From an uncultured Oscillospiraceae bacterium (GTDB lineage Bacteria; Bacillota; Clostridia; Oscillospirales; Acutalibacteraceae): a DNA stretch of 5,963 bases. The notes beneath the pieces are model-generated. The model had not been told where the DNA came from and made no database searches. It was given only the letters and a program-made list of their open reading frames with translations. A program made the position numbers and the translations under genes. The stretch covers positions 1 through 5,963 of the forward strand of contig USBP01000104.1 of NCBI GenBank assembly GCA_900552985.1. The letters are read 5' to 3'. Below, one piece after another: positions 1-5,560 of this stretch (its first letter is position 1; each line of letters opens with the position of its first letter).

Positions 1-826
1 GCGCCAGAGCGGCGGGCGTGTTGTAATCGTGCCGCCCCATGGTGAGGAGAACGGGCATCTCCAATGCCTGAACTGTTTCGTCAAACCGGCAGGCGACCAC
101 CTCATCCCAGAGCGCGCCGCTCAAATGCGTACCGCCCTGCGCATAACGCAGGATATCCGCAAGGCTGTATTCCTTCGTTTTCAGCAGCGGCAGCAGCAGG
201 GATTTGATCATCCCGCTATGCTCTTTATAGTTGCCGCCTCCATATTTCGTCAGGTAATCGCGCTGGGTCATCATTGCCTTCTGATCCGGGTAACGCCCAT
301 CCGCCGGAGCAATGCCGGAAAGCCGCTCAACCGCCTTTTGATCCCCAAGGCGCTTCGCCTCCTCCAGGCAAAATTGCCAGGAGAGGCGCTCATTCTCCGC
401 TCCGTTGACAAATTGCCCCTGGCCGATATAGGCGGCAACCTGCTCCGGGTGCTGCACGGCCAGCTGCAGGCCGATGACCGTCCCCCATGAGTGGCAGGCA
501 AGAATAATCGACTCTTTTTGCAGCTTCCGGCAGAGATATTCCACCAGCTGCCGCGCATCCGCCACATAATCCTCAACGTGAACCTCCTGTTTGAGGCTCG
601 CGCGGGTAAAGCTCTTGCCGGAGCCCCGCTGATCCCACATCACCAGCGTAAAATCCCGGCTCAGCCCGCTCTGGTTTTTCAGCACGAGATGGCGGTCGCA
701 CACGCCGGGCCCACCGTGCAGGAAGAGGATGACCGGGTTTCGCAAATCCTGAGAGCGGATACGGATATTCTGCCGGTCCCCGTTGAGCGTGACCCATTCA
801 CTGTAATCATAGCGATAGGTTCCCAT
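1..826 (-). CDS. Alpha/beta hydrolase, proline iminopeptidase-like (MEROPS S33 type), C-terminus cut by window edge
   Basis: The frame is open from base 826 to the left edge, giving 275 residues. The order of motifs is that of the proline iminopeptidase branch of alpha/beta hydrolases: the oxyanion-hole HGGPG at residues 37-41, WDQRG at 64-68, a nucleophile elbow C-H-S-W-G at 111-115 with Ser113 as the likely nucleophile, and G-R-H-D-Y-N-T-P near the end with Asp267 as the likely catalytic acid. The catalytic His should lie in the missing tail of a few dozen residues. No signal peptide is seen, so it is probably cytosolic. The family removes N-terminal residues, often proline, from short peptides; the exact substrate is inferred. 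ATG codons occur at 829 and 826. I chose 826 because its spacing from AAGGAGG (840-834) is 7 nt rather than 4. It lies 9 nt or less behind the amidohydrolase stop, so the two are almost certainly co-transcribed. The elbow has Cys where relatives usually have Gly. Confidence 0.9.
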   Translation of the reverse strand, partial: MGTYRYDYSEWVTLNGDRQNIRIRSQDLRNPVILFLHGGPGVCDRHLVLKNQSGLSRDFTLVMWDQRGSGKSFTRASLKQEVHVEDYVADARQLVEYLCRKLQKESIILACHSWGTVIGLQLAVQHPEQVAAYIGQGQFVNGAENERLSWQFCLEEAKRLGDQKAVERLSGIAPADGRYPDQKAMMTQRDYLTKYGGGNYKEHSGMIKSLLLPLLKTKEYSLADILRYAQGGTHLSGALWDEVVACRFDETVQALEMPVLLTMGRHDYNTPAALA

Positions 827-833
827 CATGCAG

Positions 834-840
834 CCTCCTT
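834..840 (-). promoter_or_regulatory. Ribosome binding site of the alpha/beta hydrolase, overlapping the upstream stop codon
   Basis: The minus strand reads AAGGAGG here, a near-perfect anti-16S match. Its first two bases are the last two of the TAA stop (841-839) of the amidohydrolase. The overlap points to translational coupling of the two genes and helps choose between the tandem ATG codons at 829 and 826. Confidence 0.85.
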
Positions 841-2122
841 ACAGAGTGGTAGCAAGGCGGTCCAGCTCCTGCTCAATGAAGCTGCTCTTTTTCAGGCGCG
901 GCATTCTGACCCTGCCCTCTTTGACGACCGCATATGGCTCACGCATCGCCTCCAAATCCTCAAGAGGGTTGCGGTTGAGGAGCAGCAGATCTGCATACTT
1001 CCCCGTTTCTACAGAGCCGGTAATATCGCTGACACCCAAAATTTCCGCATTGGAAAGGGTAGCGGTATAGATTGCGACATCCGTGGAGACATGCATCATC
1101 TTCCAAAAATACCAAACCTCACGCCACATATTATACTGCGTGGCAAACGGGCAGGAGGCGTCTGTGCCCAAGCCTACGCGAATACCCGCCTCCATAGCGG
1201 TGCGCCCGCCCTCGCGCATGCCCTGCATGACCACCTCGCTGTTATAAACGCACAGCTCGTTAAGCTTGGTCACCTCAGGGGAGAGGCGTGCAAGCGGCAG
1301 GGCGGGCGAAAAGGTCAGGATCACGCCCCCGTTTCGCTCCCGCAGCAGCTTTTGCAGCCCTTCGTCAAAGGCCGCGCTGTGCTCTATGGTATCCACCCCA
1401 CCCTCAATGGCGACACGCATCCCATCGGGGCTCTCCGTGTGCGAGGCCACCTTCATGCCAAGCGCGTGCGCCCGGCTGCAAACCGCTCGCGTCTGCTCGA
1501 GATTCATCTTCAGCTCGCCGGGCGAGCCTTTTGTTGTGGCATCCATCACGCCGCCGGTCACGCAGATTTTAATAAAGTCCGCACCCGCATCGTGGTGCGC
1601 ATCTACCAGGTGGACAAGCTCTTCCGGTGTGCAGGCCGTTTCTGCAAAAGTGCCGTCCCCATGGCCGCCGGGCACTGTAATCGCGGTGCCGGAGCAATAC
1701 ATACGCGGCCCGAGCCTTTCACCTGCACGCACCGCATCGCGCACGCGCAGGTCGGAGCCGCAAAAATCGCCCACGGCCCGCAGGGTCGTCACACCGGAAT
1801 CAAGCTCCGCAAGGACATGGGAAGCCACCATGGAATCCAGCACCCTCTCTCCGATGGGTGTGCGGACAAATTTCAACACCGCCTTTTGCGCACTGCCCCC
1901 GCCGAGGATTTTGCTTGGCGTCCCCGTGCCAAACAAATGCGCGTGCATATTAATAAGCCCTGGCATGATATACTTCCCTGTGCAGTCCATCCGCTCCGCG
2001 CCGGTGCGGTCAACACTGCCGATGGCTGTGATTTTGCCATCCTCAATCAGGAGATCGGCCCGCTCTGCCCTGCAGCCCGGCTTACCGCTGATGACAAAGC
2101 CGCCCATTAACGCTCGTTTCAT
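839..2122 (-). CDS. Metal-dependent amidohydrolase, imidazolonepropionase/dipeptidase-like (COG1228 type)
   Basis: The product is 427 residues, a usual length for this TIM-barrel amidohydrolase group. Visible metal and catalytic positions are the H-A-H pair His60/His62 after the PGLIN strand, Lys185 in F-I-K-I (the likely carboxylated bridging lysine), His228 (S-H-T-E), His248 (I-E-H-S) and Asp321 (G-T-D-A). A GGHGD motif sits at 152-156. The N- and C-terminal segments, including YADLLLLNRNPLED near 376-389, form the composite beta-sandwich typical of the superfamily. Relatives hydrolyse Xaa-Pro or other dipeptides, N-acyl amino acids or imidazolonepropionate; the substrate cannot be read here. 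No signal peptide is visible, so it is probably cytosolic. I chose the ATG at 2122, with AAGAGG 8 nt upstream. An in-frame ATG at 2185 is unlikely because it lies inside the extended -10 promoter. It is the first gene of an operon with the proline-iminopeptidase-like hydrolase, which suggests peptide scavenging. Confidence 0.92.
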   Translation of the reverse strand: MKRALMGGFVISGKPGCRAERADLLIEDGKITAIGSVDRTGAERMDCTGKYIMPGLINMHAHLFGTGTPSKILGGGSAQKAVLKFVRTPIGERVLDSMVASHVLAELDSGVTTLRAVGDFCGSDLRVRDAVRAGERLGPRMYCSGTAITVPGGHGDGTFAETACTPEELVHLVDAHHDAGADFIKICVTGGVMDATTKGSPGELKMNLEQTRAVCSRAHALGMKVASHTESPDGMRVAIEGGVDTIEHSAAFDEGLQKLLRERNGGVILTFSPALPLARLSPEVTKLNELCVYNSEVVMQGMREGGRTAMEAGIRVGLGTDASCPFATQYNMWREVWYFWKMMHVSTDVAIYTATLSNAEILGVSDITGSVETGKYADLLLLNRNPLEDLEAMREPYAVVKEGRVRMPRLKKSSFIEQELDRLATTL

Positions 2123-2130
2123 TGAGAAAA

Positions 2131-2136
2131 CCTCTT
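2131..2136 (-). promoter_or_regulatory. Ribosome binding site deciding the amidohydrolase start
   Basis: The minus strand has AAGAGG, 8 nt ahead of the ATG at 2122. No comparable site precedes the upstream in-frame ATG at 2185, so this site sets the start and removes 21 spurious N-terminal residues. Confidence 0.7.
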
Positions 2137-2153
2137 TTCCAAAAAAATTCCAA

Positions 2154-2178
2154 ATGATACAACCGATGTATTTATCAT
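2154..2178. promoter_or_regulatory. Imperfect dyad over the promoter, possible operator
   Basis: ATGATA at 2154-2159 is mirrored by TATCAT at 2173-2178, and inside them ATACA (2157-2161) is mirrored by TGTAT (2167-2171) around a 5-nt centre. The dyad covers the -10 element and the predicted start of transcription, a common place for a repressor site. There is no regulator gene in the window and AT-rich promoter DNA forms such dyads by chance, so the assignment is tentative. Confidence 0.3.
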
Positions 2179-2184
2179 AGCACA
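2174..2184 (-). promoter_or_regulatory. Extended -10 promoter of the amidohydrolase-hydrolase operon
   Basis: The minus strand reads TGTGC followed by TATGAT, which fits the Gram-positive TRTGN-extended -10 pattern. The -35 region is poor: the hexamer at a 17-bp spacing (2202-2197) is TGTTCC, so the extension probably carries the promoter. Transcription would begin near 2167, giving a leader of about 45 nt before the ATG at 2122. An imperfect dyad (2154-2178) overlaps the -10 and start point and could bind a regulator. Confidence 0.65.
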
Positions 2185-2225
2185 TCTTCCCGCTTCGGAA
2201 CAGGAAAATTTGTGCGTCTTACACC

Positions 2226-2248
2226 AAAAAGCGGAAGCCGCCGCTTTT
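2226..2248 (-). terminator. Intrinsic terminator after the MBL-fold hydrolase gene
   Basis: Read on the minus strand, AAAAGCGG (2248-2241) pairs perfectly with CCGCTTTT (2234-2227) around a 6-nt loop, and the T run extends to 2226. It starts about 70 nt beyond the MBL stop codon and ends before the next promoter. A further outer pairing of CACCA with TGGTG is possible across a 6-nt bulge. The U tract is short, because GG follows at once, so efficiency is uncertain. Confidence 0.7.
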
Positions 2249-2316
2249 CCATACTGGTGCATTTTTCGTTATCTCATATAGGGAAAAGCGCGTTTTTACA
2301 CCACCGCCTTCACGCG

Positions 2317-3342
2317 CTATCCGTCCTCACGGACGACGATCTGCGCGCTGCCGTCATGGATATGATCCGTCAGCACAATCTCGCCTGCATCTGTAAAGGT
2401 TGCGATCAGCCCGTCATGATCTACCGTTGCATAGACGGATGCATGCGCGAGCATGATAAGGTTCCATTTGACATTTGGGTATATTTTACCGAGATGGTTG
2501 GTGACAATTGCAATCTCTGGATCCAGCGTCCGGATAAAAAACGGGTCTGTCGCCGTAGCGTAGCCGTGGTGGCCAACCTTGAGCAGATCCACCTTGCCGA
2601 CGAGCGGGGCCACCCGGTTTTCCAAATCTCCCTCAGCGGAGATATCCGCCGCGAGGAAAGCGGTGCGCTCCCCTTTCGTGACCTTCACGCCGACCGAGCT
2701 CACGTTCTCCCCGGCGTGCGGCTCTGTCATATCCGTCACTGTGTTAAAAAATTGCAGGGTAAAGTCGCCAAAGGCAAAGGGCTCGTCCGGCAGATCAGAA
2801 AGGATTGGGATGCCCCGTGTTTCCAGCGCCTGCACCGTTTGATCGTAAACGACATCCAGCCCCCACTTTCTGGCTTCCATTCCCTTGAGAATTTCCGGGT
2901 TAAAGGGCTTGAGATACGCCTTTTGAATGGTAATCTCCGGGTCGTTGATGATCCAGCGAAAGCCGCCGATATGGTCGTAATGGCAATGCGTCGGCAAAAT
3001 AAAATCGAGCACAACCTCCCCCTGCTCGTTGACGGCTGTTTTCTTCACATAATCCAGCACGATCTGCTCATAGCCGCGCGCACCGTGCTTCCGGCGGTAA
3101 TTATCGGAGGAATCGCCCGCATCGATCAACGCAAAGTGGCCGTTGCTCTCCAGCAGGATCGCATCGGAATTGCCGGTATTTAAAAAATGAATGCGGTCCG
3201 CCCCCGCTGTGACAACCGCAGCCTCCGGCGTAACGTCATAACGCTTTTCATAGTGGTTGTAGAGCACGACGGTCAGAATATCCAGCAAAAATACCGTAGC
3301 CATCAGCGTAACCATAATGTATGTCGCAACTTTTTTGACCAT
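2317..3342 (-). CDS. Membrane-anchored ComEC/Rec2-like metallo-beta-lactamase-fold hydrolase
   Basis: The product is 341 residues. Residues 5-28 form one hydrophobic segment after M-V-K-K, a likely signal anchor placing the rest outside the membrane. The soluble part follows the order of the ComEC C-terminal domain: GNSDAILLES near 57-66, ALIDAGD at 71-77, the metal motif T-H-C-H-Y-D-H-I-G-G (His119, His121, Asp123, His124), A-A-D-I-S with Asp233, and L-K-V-G-H-H-G with His258/His259. Metal ligands therefore appear intact. The family hydrolyses phosphodiester bonds in extracellular DNA or related substrates in some members; the substrate here is unknown. The large ComEC membrane channel is absent, so this is a stand-alone enzyme and not itself a DNA transporter. 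The ATG at 3342 has TTGAGG 8 nt upstream. The gene has its own strong promoter and is followed by an intrinsic terminator, so it is probably transcribed alone, with possible read-through from the HAD gene. Confidence 0.9.
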   Translation of the reverse strand: MVKKVATYIMVTLMATVFLLDILTVVLYNHYEKRYDVTPEAAVVTAGADRIHFLNTGNSDAILLESNGHFALIDAGDSSDNYRRKHGARGYEQIVLDYVKKTAVNEQGEVVLDFILPTHCHYDHIGGFRWIINDPEITIQKAYLKPFNPEILKGMEARKWGLDVVYDQTVQALETRGIPILSDLPDEPFAFGDFTLQFFNTVTDMTEPHAGENVSSVGVKVTKGERTAFLAADISAEGDLENRVAPLVGKVDLLKVGHHGYATATDPFFIRTLDPEIAIVTNHLGKIYPNVKWNLIMLAHASVYATVDHDGLIATFTDAGEIVLTDHIHDGSAQIVVREDG

Positions 3343-3390
3343 GCAAGCAACCTCAATCGATCCCGCCGGGAAGCCCTCCCCGCGAAAAAT

Positions 3391-3519
3391 TCAAATACGC
3401 TCTGTGATTATAGCATGGGAGGAGGGGCGCTGTCCATCCGGCGCATATTTTTCATAAAATTGTAAGAAACGCGCTCCGTAATCATAGAGGTGGTAAGCCG
3501 CTTGCAGCGCTGCCGCCAC
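3391..3519 (-). other. Possible small ORF or gene remnant between the HAD and MBL genes
   Basis: From a GTG at 3519 this frame encodes 42 residues and ends in TGA at 3393-3391. In-frame reading extends upstream past a TTG at 3531 to a TGA within the end of the HAD gene, and there is no ATG. Its residue make-up looks protein-like, with an alanine-rich helix (residues 2-8) and an aromatic stretch (A-Y-H-L-Y-D-Y-G-A-R-F, then Q-F-Y-E-K-Y). Against a real gene: no good Shine-Dalgarno precedes either start, and its 3' half overlaps the MBL promoter. It could be a remnant of a longer gene, an unrecognised small protein, or chance. I do not recognise a function. Confidence 0.25.
3407..3436 (-). promoter_or_regulatory. 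Strong sigma-A-type promoter of the MBL-fold hydrolase gene
   Basis: On the minus strand the -35 is TGGACA (3436-3431, five of six consensus bases). The spacer is 18 bp and the -10 is a perfect TATAAT (3412-3407) preceded by TGC, an extended -10. Transcription should start near 3400, leaving a leader of about 58 nt. That leader contains an 11-bp palindrome, TCCCGCCGGGA (3361-3371), of unknown meaning. The promoter lies inside the small open frame at 3391-3519. Confidence 0.8.
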
Positions 3520-3544
3520 GCTCTCTTGCAAATCGTTGCGGATG

Positions 3545-4264
3545 CTACAAAGCCAGAAGCGCCCTCAATTCATCCCAATGCCTGATTTGCAGGACCGGAT
3601 CATCAGCCTGCTCCGGCGGCGTATACGCGCCTGTATACCAAACCGGAACGATCCCACACGCTTGCGCACCGAGGATATCGCACTGCAAATCATCGCCACA
3701 AAACCAAACCTCCTCCGCCGGAAGCCCGGCCTTTTCCAACGCCAACTCAAAAATGCGCCGGTTCGGTTTGCGAAACAGATAATCGCTGGAGGTAATCACG
3801 CATTCAAAGGAGGCCTCCGGCAGCAGCTGTGCAAGCTTCTCGCACAGAGCCGCCCCGCTGAAGCTGATATTGCTGATCACACCGGTGCGGATTCCTTTCA
3901 CGGACAAGGCTTGCAGGAGTTCCGCAATGCCCTCTGTCGGTTCTGTTGGAATCGCGTGGCTCCAAAAAATACGTTCAACCTCCGCTTGCGAAATAGAAAA
4001 CGAAATCCCGAGTGAACCATATAAATAGGCCTGAAATATGCTGTTCGGCACTTCGGTGTGCAAAAGATGCCGCGTGGAAGGCTCCAGCCGACCGAGCTCG
4101 CGATTGATTGCATTGGCCTCGCGCTGAATTGCCTGCGGTGTGAGGCGCCGTGGATTACTCACGGCATAGCGCATCACCGCAGCCGTGCCGCGAACGCCGT
4201 CAAAAGCCGCTTCGCTTACCAGCGTCTGCCCATAATCAAAGAAGATCATTTTCGGCGTGCGCAT
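3545..4264 (-). CDS. HAD-superfamily hydrolase with a D-x-G motif I
   Basis: The product is 239 residues, the usual size of subfamily I HAD phosphatases with a helical cap between motifs I and II. Motif I is F-F-D-Y-G-Q-T-L with nucleophile Asp10, motif II is V-I-S-N with Ser131, motif III is R-K-P with Lys166, and motif IV is C-G-D-D with Asp191/Asp192 followed by Asp196. The canonical second aspartate of motif I (DxD) is Gly12, so the usual general acid/base is absent. From memory, a Clostridia group shares this DYGQTL signature, so it may be a family trait and not decay. The substrate is unknown; a cytosolic small-molecule phosphatase is the default guess. The start is ambiguous: ATG 4264 gives a typical N-terminus, while GTG 4273 has AAGGG 4 nt upstream. 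The gene follows gtrA by 56 nt with no terminator seen, so co-transcription is likely. Confidence 0.85.
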   Translation of the reverse strand: MRTPKMIFFDYGQTLVSEAAFDGVRGTAAVMRYAVSNPRRLTPQAIQREANAINRELGRLEPSTRHLLHTEVPNSIFQAYLYGSLGISFSISQAEVERIFWSHAIPTEPTEGIAELLQALSVKGIRTGVISNISFSGAALCEKLAQLLPEASFECVITSSDYLFRKPNRRIFELALEKAGLPAEEVWFCGDDLQCDILGAQACGIVPVWYTGAYTPPEQADDPVLQIRHWDELRALLAL

Positions 4265-4320
4265 GCAGCCCACTCATCCCTTCATCAAAGCATCCGTGCG
4301 CAGAGGAAGACGCCCCCCGC

Positions 4321-5355
4321 CTACTCTTTTTTTCGGAAGATAAACAGCTTGCTGAATACATAGTTGAGGATCACGATCACGATCTGCACAATGAATTTCG
4401 CCAGCATCTCACCCATGCCCATCAGGCTGACAAACAGATACATCAGCCCCATATCCACCAGCAGGGAAAACAGCCGAGCGGACACAAAGCCTGCAAATTC
4501 CTTGCCCAAAACGGCCGCCCGCCAGCTTTTGCTGCGAAACACAAAAATTTTGTTGGTCACAAAGGCAAACAGAACAGCCGCAACCCACGAGAGCGCGTTG
4601 GCGGCCAGATAGTTTTTATCCTTCAGGAACACTTCTGTTCCCAGCAATTCATTGAAAACATAAAACGAGCCCATAGAGACAACGGTCGTCAGCAACCCAA
4701 AAAACACATAACTGACAAACTCATGGTTGACAAGGCTCAGCAGCTTCTCAAAAGCCGTATGGTAGCCGTGATCCGCCCCCTGGCCGGAAGGCTCCAGCAT
4801 GCGCATCCGTTCCCCTGCGTGCAGATAGGGCCCATAGGCTGAGAACAGATGCAGAAGGAACCACGTGAAAAGGCTTTTCCCTTTACAATTAGGCGCACAG
4901 GGGATCGCCTTGACGGAAAGGCCCATATATACCGCAGCAGCGGAAAGAAAGGCCGCTGCCCCCTCCCCCTTCTCCGGGAGGCAGTCCAGTAAAGGCGAAA
5001 GCCTGTCCGCCCGGAGGAGCACAAAGGCCGGGTTGCCCGTGGGCAGCCAACGCATCGTAAAATAGGAGAGCAGCACCCGGTCCAGCCATGCGGCAAAGCC
5101 TTTGCCGGCCTGCCCAACCAGGCAGCTGCTTCCGCCCCGCTGCGGCCACACCTTCTCAAACTCCGCCGGAGAATAGCGCTCGCCCGGCAGGAGGATATAG
5201 TCCGCCCCGCCGCGCACGGCTTCTTCCAATGATGCGCGCGCCTTCGCTCCCATAACGGCTACCGTACACGCCGCCTCCCATGCGCCGGCGGCCTTCTGCC
5301 ATAGCGGCAGCTGGCTCTCTTTCTGCAAAAGAATCCATAGCCGATCCAATGCCAT
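4321..5355 (-). CDS. GtrA-family membrane protein with a degenerate glycosyltransferase-2-like N-terminal domain
   Basis: The product is 344 residues. Residues about 213-341 form a GtrA domain with four hydrophobic segments (roughly 214-236, 249-271, 293-312, 319-338) and the family's N-K-I-F-V-F-R and N-Y-V-F-S-K-L-F-I-F-R ends of helices 2 and 4. GtrA proteins sit in the membrane and are thought to help move polyprenyl-phosphate-linked sugars for cell-surface glycosylation. Residues 1-155 resemble the later half of a GT2 dolichol-phosphate-mannose-synthase-like domain, as found fused to GtrA elsewhere. The early nucleotide-binding half is missing, and the DxD position reads L-L-P-G-E-R-Y, so catalysis is doubtful. 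I chose the ATG at 5355, with GGGAGG 10 nt upstream. A GTG at 5406 in frame would add 17 residues but lacks a Shine-Dalgarno and lies close to the predicted transcription start. The gene heads a probable operon with the HAD gene. Confidence 0.88.
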   Translation of the reverse strand: MALDRLWILLQKESQLPLWQKAAGAWEAACTVAVMGAKARASLEEAVRGGADYILLPGERYSPAEFEKVWPQRGGSSCLVGQAGKGFAAWLDRVLLSYFTMRWLPTGNPAFVLLRADRLSPLLDCLPEKGEGAAAFLSAAAVYMGLSVKAIPCAPNCKGKSLFTWFLLHLFSAYGPYLHAGERMRMLEPSGQGADHGYHTAFEKLLSLVNHEFVSYVFFGLLTTVVSMGSFYVFNELLGTEVFLKDKNYLAANALSWVAAVLFAFVTNKIFVFRSKSWRAAVLGKEFAGFVSARLFSLLVDMGLMYLFVSLMGMGEMLAKFIVQIVIVILNYVFSKLFIFRKKE

Positions 5356-5371
5356 GCCTCCTGTTCCTCCC

Positions 5372-5389
5372 ACCGGCCGCCCTGCCGGT
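5372..5389 (-). other. Perfect 6-bp hairpin in the leader of the GtrA gene
   Basis: ACCGGC and GCCGGT pair across a 6-nt loop. The stem ends one base before the GGGAGG Shine-Dalgarno (5371-5366) of the ATG at 5355. It is GC-rich enough to fold in RNA and could affect ribosome access or leader stability. No T run follows, so it is not a terminator, and a chance hairpin is possible in GC-rich DNA. Confidence 0.4.
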
Positions 5390-5427
5390 TCACGGCTTTT
5401 ATTCACAACGTGTGTATGCTGCGTTTT

Positions 5428-5456
5428 ATTGTATCATCCAACCCGCTGTTTGGCAA
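5428..5456 (-). promoter_or_regulatory. Promoter of the gtrA-HAD transcription unit
   Basis: On the minus strand, TTGCCA (5456-5451) and TACAAT (5433-5428) are separated by exactly 17 bp, and TGA immediately precedes the -10, making it an extended -10 as well. Transcription should start near 5421, about 66 nt before the ATG at 5355 and only about 15 nt before the alternative GTG at 5406. This supports the ATG start. Confidence 0.75.
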
Positions 5457-5504
5457 TCATTCTCCCTCTGAATTTCTCCGAACCGCTTTTTTCGATGAGG
5501 GGCT

Positions 5505-5515
5505 TATGATAGAAT
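5505..5515 (+). promoter_or_regulatory. Extended -10 promoter of ispE
   Basis: The plus strand has TATGA followed by TAGAAT, which fits the TRTGN-extended -10 form. No good -35 is seen; the hexamer at a 17-bp spacing is a run of T. Transcription would start near 5522, about 40 nt before the ispE ATG at 5561. An upstream in-frame ATG at 5528 would then be almost leaderless. The promoter is divergent from the gtrA promoter about 50 bp away. Confidence 0.55.
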
Positions 5516-5560
5516 GAAAGAGTAAAAATGCTTCCATATACAGGAAAGGCGGCGATCCCT

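Noticed and set aside
491..2110. A 539-codon open frame on the plus strand opposite the amidohydrolase and hydrolase genes
   Set aside because: It runs antisense to two well-supported genes, has no recognisable family motifs, and shows the His/Arg/Ala-rich composition expected from the complement of GC-rich coding DNA.
2123..2185. N-terminal extension of the amidohydrolase from the ATG at 2185
   Set aside because: That ATG lies inside the extended -10 promoter and lacks a ribosome site. The ATG at 2122 has one and gives a typical family start.
2322..2335. Five-base-pair hairpin with a GTGA loop at the end of the MBL gene
   Set aside because: It lies within the last codons, is short and has no T run. 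The stronger terminator is at 2248-2226.
2212..3183. A 323-codon open frame on the plus strand opposite the MBL-fold gene
   Set aside because: It is antisense to a gene with intact metal-binding motifs and has no domain signal of its own.
3433..3519. Resemblance of Y-D-Y-G-A-R-F in the small frame to the RHS/YD-repeat core
   Set aside because: Only seven residues match and the expected D-P-x-x-G-R continuation is missing, so a toxin-cassette remnant cannot be claimed.
4150..4842. A 230-codon plus-strand frame across the gtrA and HAD genes
   Set aside because: It spans the antisense of two genes and their spacer, is rich in His, Gln and Lys with no domain pattern, and has no promoter or ribosome site in support.
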